Assembly (NCBI GenBank): GCA_038230275.1
Contig: JBBRNO010000202.1
Span: forward strand, 1 to 9,217
Source of the DNA: JANXXV01 sp038230275
GTDB taxonomy: Bacteria; Acidobacteriota; Terriglobia; Bryobacterales; Bryobacteraceae
Length of the DNA: 9,217 nucleotides
Reading direction: 5' to 3'
Part shown: piece after piece, positions 5,726-9,217 of the stretch
Position numbering within the stretch: the first letter of the stretch is position 1
Layout of the letters: each line of letters begins with the position of its first letter
Notes under the pieces: model-generated
Seen by the model: the letters and a program-made list of their open reading frames with translations, nothing else
The model's database searches: none
What the model was told of the DNA's origin: nothing
Program-made: the position numbers and the translations under genes

Positions 5726-7219
5726 CTAGTTTTGCAACCCTCCACGGAACACCAGCTTAACGCCTTCCGGAGCCAGTTCCGGATTTTCATACGTTGCCCT
5801 GCCGGAAATCTGGCCCGGATGGAACACCACTACGTCCGCGATATAATTTTTGGCCAGCAATCCGCGATCCTTCATGCCGAACCGCTTCGCGGCCTTCGCT
5901 GTCACTTTATGGACAGCTTGCGGCAAGGAAAGCCAACCACGCTCCCTGACGATTTCCCCCAGCAGGCAGGGGAACGTCCCGTAGAGCCGTGGATGGGGCC
6001 GGCCCTTCACATAGAAGCCATCGCTGATTACTGTACAGAGCGGATGGGTGAGCAACTTACGCAGATTGTCCGCGCTCTGGTTGAACGACAGAATATTGAC
6101 AATGCCTTTTTCTTCCAGCAGCAGATCGAGGGCAGTGTCGATTCCGGTGGTTCCCCGTTCTTCCGCGAGATCGGCAAAGCTCATGCCCACCAAGTGCTGA
6201 TTCCGCTGCGAGCCGATGGAGGCTATGAAAATATCGGACCACTGCTGTGCCATTTGTTCCATAGCGAGCTGCGCAATTGCTTTGCGCTCTTCCTGATTGT
6301 TCAGCAGTTGCAACAAGCGAGGAATGCCGCCATCCATGGCGCTCTGCGGGAGCAGTTGCGTCAGTACGGTGCTGCCAGCGAGGTAGGGATAGCTATCGAA
6401 TTCGACGTCGATGCCCTCCATTCTGGCCTGCTCAAGAAGTTCCAACGCTCTGGCCTGCTTGTCCCAATTGGCACGGCCGACTGCCTGCAAATGCGAAACC
6501 TGCAAACGGCAACCGCTTTCGCGCGCCAGCGAGATCTGTTCCTGCAAGGATTCCAGAAGCTGGTGCGAGTAACTGCGCATATGCGTGGCGTAGACTTTGC
6601 CGTGGCGTTCCACTACCTTACACAGGCGCACAAGTTCATCGTGCGAGGCGCTGGAACCCGGCGCATACATGAGCCCGGTGGACAAGCCCGCCGAGCCATC
6701 CGCCAGGCATTCGGAAAGATTGCACTCCATGGCGTCCATTTCCTGCGCATCGGGAATTCCTTGACGCAGCCCCATGTGGGCGATGCGCAGACTGCCGTGT
6801 CCGGTGAGCGAGAGAACGTTCGAGAGCTTGGCTCGAAGGTGGACTTCGTCAAGATATTCGCGGGCGCCGGACCAGCCCCAATCGTCCCACCCGCAGAAAA
6901 TGCCGTCGGCGAATTGATGCAATGCGTCATGATTATGCCGGAACGGATAGGGCGAGAAGCCGCAGTTGCCCACCACTTCCGTAGTGACGCCCTGATCGGC
7001 TTTGGCGCGATGATTGATCAGCACCTGCAAATCGGAATGGCTATGAATATCTATAAAACCGGGCGTGGCTACCAATCCGGTGCAATCGACAGTGTGGGCC
7101 ATTTCGGGCGGCGAAATGCTGCCAATTTCGGCGATAATTCCGTCCCGCATCAGAATGTCGCCGACACAGGGCGCTTCCCCGGTGCCATCGATAATTGTCG
7201 CGTTCCGGAGAAGGATCAT
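5726..7219 (-). CDS. N-acyl-D-amino-acid deacylase (D-aminoacylase, amidohydrolase superfamily)
   Basis: A 497-residue metal-dependent amidohydrolase of the length usual for D-aminoacylases, which hydrolyse N-acyl-D-amino acids to the free D-amino acid and a carboxylate. It starts MILLRNATIIDGTG and has the barrel motif GFIDIHSHSD with His59 and His61. Cys86 (GNCGFSP) is the bridging metal ligand characteristic of this family instead of a carbamylated lysine. His213 (ATHMRSYS), His243 (VSHLQ) and Asp400 (SDG) complete the metal and catalytic set, followed by HPRLYGTFP (409-417). No signal peptide is visible, so it is probably cytoplasmic. ATG 7219 was chosen by homology; GGAG directly abuts it, an unusually tight ribosome-site spacing. 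The frame is open far upstream through the divergent aminotransferase, but this is a shadow. It is the first gene of the minus-strand operon, four bases before the PLP enzyme. Exact acyl and amino-acid specificity is unknown. Confidence 0.94.
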   Translation of the reverse strand: MILLRNATIIDGTGEAPCVGDILMRDGIIAEIGSISPPEMAHTVDCTGLVATPGFIDIHSHSDLQVLINHRAKADQGVTTEVVGNCGFSPYPFRHNHDALHQFADGIFCGWDDWGWSGAREYLDEVHLRAKLSNVLSLTGHGSLRIAHMGLRQGIPDAQEMDAMECNLSECLADGSAGLSTGLMYAPGSSASHDELVRLCKVVERHGKVYATHMRSYSHQLLESLQEQISLARESGCRLQVSHLQAVGRANWDKQARALELLEQARMEGIDVEFDSYPYLAGSTVLTQLLPQSAMDGGIPRLLQLLNNQEERKAIAQLAMEQMAQQWSDIFIASIGSQRNQHLVGMSFADLAEERGTTGIDTALDLLLEEKGIVNILSFNQSADNLRKLLTHPLCTVISDGFYVKGRPHPRLYGTFPCLLGEIVRERGWLSLPQAVHKVTAKAAKRFGMKDRGLLAKNYIADVVVFHPGQISGRATYENPELAPEGVKLVFRGGLQN

Positions 7220-7348
7220 CTCCGATTTTCGTAGACCGCCGCGGTTGGGGTCAATGCCCGCGTCCGAGATACTGGACCCGGAACGATGCGGAGGACTGCG
7301 CGTGATATCTTTCTTAGGAAACAGTCCTTTATACTGGCCCGAGGTCCC
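7220..7348. promoter_or_regulatory. Divergent control region between deacylase and aminotransferase
   Basis: This 129-base gap must hold the start signals of both divergent genes unless they are leaderless. It has an inverted repeat AGGACTG (7292-7298) / CAGTCCT (7322-7328) with arm centres 30 bases apart, about three helical turns. TATACT (7330-7335) could serve as a -10 for the aminotransferase, but no good -35 precedes it and the transcript would begin almost at the ribosome site. I find no convincing minus-strand promoter. GTAGAC (7231-7236), close to the deacylase start, shares the GT-AG-AC core of the 4612-4627 palindrome but lacks its flanking symmetry. Confidence 0.35.
7341..7344 (+). 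promoter_or_regulatory. Ribosome binding site for the aminotransferase
   Basis: GAGG lies four bases before ATG 7349. It supports that start over the upstream in-frame ATG at 7286, whose 21 extra residues do not resemble the family. Confidence 0.6.
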
Positions 7349-8701
7349 ATGCGCAAATATCCCAAGTCGGAAGAGATACTGACTGCCAACCGCAGATATA
7401 TTCCTGGAGGAGTGGTATCGATAAACCGGTCTGTCTCTCCGGAGATTGTTTTTGTTCGCGGCGAAGGTCCGCTGATCTGGGACGCGGAAGGCAATGAGTA
7501 TGTGGATTATCATGCCGCGTTCGCTCCACACTTTTTGGGACACAACGATCCCGACGTGACACAGGCGGTGGAGCGGGTGCTGCGCGATGGAGCGAGCCTG
7601 TTTGGAACTGGCACCACGTTGCTGGAGGGGCGGCTTGCGGAACTGATCTGCACGAGCGTGAGCTTTGTGGATAGTGTCCAGTTTCTGAATACGGGAAGCG
7701 AAGCCACCTATCAAGCGATACGGGTTTCGCGCGCGGCAACCGGCCGCGACCATATCATTTGCACGCAGGGCGGCTACAACGGATGGCACAACGATGTGTC
7801 GTGCAACGTGATGACACCGCTCTCTGTGTTGGGGCGGCGCGTTTCGCCGGGCGAATATCCTTATATCAGCATGAGCGCGGGCGTTCCGGTGGACCATCAG
7901 AAACTGGTCCATGTAGTGAACTTCAACGACCTGGATTCGGTGGAATGGGTTTGCCGGAATTATCCCGTAGCAGCCTTTATATCCGAACCGATTCTGCAGA
8001 ATGTGGGCGTAATTCATCCACAAGCGGGTTATTTGGAAGGGCTGCGGGCCTTGGCGGATCAGTACGGTTTCGTCCTGATCATGGATGAAGTGAAGACCGG
8101 ATTTCGCCACGCGCTGGGCGGCTATTGTTCGCAAGTGGGTCTGCGGCCGGACCTGGTGGTGTATGGGAAAGCGATGGCGAACGGATATCCGATTGCGGCG
8201 CTGGGTGGGCGCAAGGAGTTGATGGATCTGTTCGCGGACCCTGACGCCAGCAAGCGTGTGTTGCTGGCTGGAACTTATAACGCGCACCCGGTGCCGACCG
8301 CGGCGGCGATTGCGACGATTGAAAAGTTGATGCGGAACAACGGCGAAGTTTACGAGCACACGGAAAGCATGGGCGCGCGGATGCAGCACGGGTTGGAGCA
8401 GATGTTGGCGGCGCGAGGCATACAGGGCAAGGTGGCGCGGCAGGGTTCGGCATTCTGCCTCTATTTTATGGATCACCTTCCGGTGGATTGGCACGATTTG
8501 GCGATGCATCATAATGCCGCCGCGGATGAGGCGATGCGGCGCGATCTGATTGAGCGCGGGGTTTATGTATTTCCGTTGTGGACTAAGCAGTGCTCTATTT
8601 CGTACGCGCATCAGATTGCGCATGTCGACTTTACGCTGGGGTGTATGGAGCAGGCGATGGATTCCGTGGAAGCGTTGTGCGGTGCCGGAACTCGAGCGTA
8701 A
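7349..8701 (+). CDS. Class III PLP aminotransferase, glutamate-1-semialdehyde-aminomutase-like
   Basis: A 450-residue fold-type I PLP enzyme. The N-terminus (SEEILTANRRYIPGGV) is of the type found in glutamate-1-semialdehyde aminomutase relatives. Landmarks in order are NTGSEAT (114-120, cofactor phosphate), YNGWHN (143-148), SEPILQNVG (212-220), DEVKTGFR (246-253, Asp246 contacting the pyridine nitrogen), Lys274 in VYGKAMANGYP as the Schiff-base lysine, and GTYNAHP (308-314). The protein is longer than typical aminomutases, and there are no haem-synthesis neighbours. A catabolic omega- or beta-amino-acid transaminase or aminomutase is therefore more likely than HemL (inference). It diverges from the deacylase operon and is followed by an SMP-30-like gene 57 bases later. 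Family is certain; substrate is unknown. Confidence 0.94.
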   Translation: MRKYPKSEEILTANRRYIPGGVVSINRSVSPEIVFVRGEGPLIWDAEGNEYVDYHAAFAPHFLGHNDPDVTQAVERVLRDGASLFGTGTTLLEGRLAELICTSVSFVDSVQFLNTGSEATYQAIRVSRAATGRDHIICTQGGYNGWHNDVSCNVMTPLSVLGRRVSPGEYPYISMSAGVPVDHQKLVHVVNFNDLDSVEWVCRNYPVAAFISEPILQNVGVIHPQAGYLEGLRALADQYGFVLIMDEVKTGFRHALGGYCSQVGLRPDLVVYGKAMANGYPIAALGGRKELMDLFADPDASKRVLLAGTYNAHPVPTAAAIATIEKLMRNNGEVYEHTESMGARMQHGLEQMLAARGIQGKVARQGSAFCLYFMDHLPVDWHDLAMHHNAAADEAMRRDLIERGVYVFPLWTKQCSISYAHQIAHVDFTLGCMEQAMDSVEALCGAGTRA

Positions 8702-8716
8702 AGCGATTGGCGGAGG

Positions 8717-8737
8717 CCGGGACGCCCACCGTCCCGG
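8717..8737. repeat. GC-rich palindrome (REP-like element or weak terminator)
   Basis: CCGGGACG and CGTCCCGG form a perfect 8-base stem around the 5-base loop CCCAC, in the 57-base gap between the aminotransferase and the SMP-30-like gene. It is not followed by a T tract, so a simple intrinsic terminator is unlikely. A dispersed intergenic palindrome, an mRNA-stabilising 3' hairpin or an attenuator all fit. Confidence 0.55.
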
Positions 8738-8758
8738 GCTGTCGTATGGTGAATTAAT

Positions 8759-9217
8759 ATGCTGCTGCTTGCTATGCTTCTGGCTGAACCTCAAATGATT
8801 GCTACGCCGTTCACTGAACCGCACAGCTTCACACGAGAGATTGAAGGTCCGGCGTGTGATCGAGCCGGCAACATCTACGCGGTTAGCTTCGCGCGCAAGA
8901 ATACTATCGGGCGGGTGACGCCGGAAGGAAAGGGCGAAGTGTTTCTGGAGATGCCCGAAGGGTCTTTGGGGAACGGCATCCGGTTCGATAAGAAAGGGAT
9001 GATGTTCGTTGCCGATTACACCGGGCACTCTATTCTGCGCGTGGACCCGAAGACGCGGAAGGTTACTATATTTGGTCACGAGCCGACGATGAATCAGCCG
9101 AATGACATCGCAATTTCCCGCGATGGGACGTTGTGGGCTTCCGATCCTAATTGGGCAAACTCCACCGGACAGGTTTGGCGCGTGGACCGCAAGGGGAAAA
9201 TCACGCTTGCCGCCGGA
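8759..9217 (+). CDS. SMP-30/gluconolactonase-like beta-propeller protein; 3' partial
   Basis: The first 153 codons run open to the window edge. The visible part shows beta-propeller repeats of the SMP-30/gluconolactonase/LRE type: EGPACDRAGNIYAVSF (29-44), GNGIRFDKKGMMFVAD (71-86), then PNDIAISRDGTLWASDP (114-130). Glu29 and Asn115 correspond to expected divalent-metal ligands; the last ligand lies beyond the edge. The family hydrolyses sugar lactones, but many members have other or unknown roles. ATG 8759 is preceded by GGTGA with six bases between. The first nine residues (MLLLAMLLA) are hydrophobic and could be a very short signal peptide. In-frame ATGs at 8774 and 8795 are alternatives, and the latter would give a cytoplasmic form. 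It probably shares a transcript with the aminotransferase. Confidence 0.85.
   Translation, partial: MLLLAMLLAEPQMIATPFTEPHSFTREIEGPACDRAGNIYAVSFARKNTIGRVTPEGKGEVFLEMPEGSLGNGIRFDKKGMMFVADYTGHSILRVDPKTRKVTIFGHEPTMNQPNDIAISRDGTLWASDPNWANSTGQVWRVDRKGKITLAAG

Noticed and set aside
5722..5790. N-terminal extension of the PLP enzyme by 23 residues
   Set aside because: It would overlap the deacylase C-terminus, and its residues do not resemble the family, whose homology starts at LETPAIVVDLD just after ATG 5721.
5732..7234. A 500-residue plus-strand open frame opposite the deacylase gene
   Set aside because: It is the antisense of a clear D-aminoacylase with all family motifs. Its translation has no recognisable domain and is rich in residues produced by complementing GC-rich codons.
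7220..9079. Upstream extension of the deacylase frame to a 1117-residue protein
   Set aside because: The extra 620 residues run antisense through the aminotransferase and the SMP-30 gene, contain no family motif, and deacylase homology begins precisely at ATG 7219.

Overview
The window looks like chromosomal DNA from a moderately GC-rich soil bacterium. The dense enolase-superfamily, SMP-30, IclR/GntR and 2-hydroxyacid dehydrogenase content and the style of the protein sequences resemble Acidobacteriota of the Solibacter/Bryobacter kind. That placement is an inference from reading the sequence, not from a search. I see no mobile element, phage gene, CRISPR array, tRNA or rRNA.

There are three transcriptional blocks. 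(1) Plus strand, 1-2083: the 3' part of an enolase-superfamily acid-sugar dehydratase, followed one base later by a D-2-hydroxyacid dehydrogenase. They are almost certainly co-transcribed. (2) Minus strand, 7219 down to 2346, five genes in order: N-acyl-D-amino-acid deacylase, D-threonine aldolase/D-serine dehydratase-like PLP enzyme, GntR/FCD regulator, SDR oxidoreductase, IclR regulator. Spacings are 4, 65, 5 and 12 bases. The single 65-base gap carries a candidate sigma70 promoter and a 16-bp palindrome with the GT-nn-AC core of GntR-family operators. The last three genes may therefore also be expressed from their own autoregulated promoter. (3) Plus strand, 7349 to the end: a class III aminotransferase diverging from the deacylase, then the 5' part of an SMP-30/gluconolactonase-like gene. 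A GC-rich palindrome lies between these two.

The 262 bases between the convergent blocks (2084-2345) hold no intact gene. They appear to carry the frameshifted remains of a cupin gene.

Together the genes suggest a catabolic island. The deacylase would release a D-amino acid from an N-acyl form. The DSD1-like enzyme would dehydrate or cleave a beta-hydroxy D-amino acid. The aminotransferase, the SDR and the 2-hydroxyacid dehydrogenase would process amino/keto/hydroxy-acid products. The acid-sugar dehydratase and SMP-30 protein point to sugar-acid or lactone substrates in the same region. Two regulators from different families sit on either side of the SDR. The exact substrate cannot be read from the sequence.

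Most unusual points: the 2-hydroxyacid dehydrogenase has Tyr where the catalytic Glu is expected, the SDR has Ala at its tetrad Asn, the GntR protein ends exactly on its fourth predicted metal ligand, and there is a plausible autoregulatory operator/promoter in front of the GntR gene.
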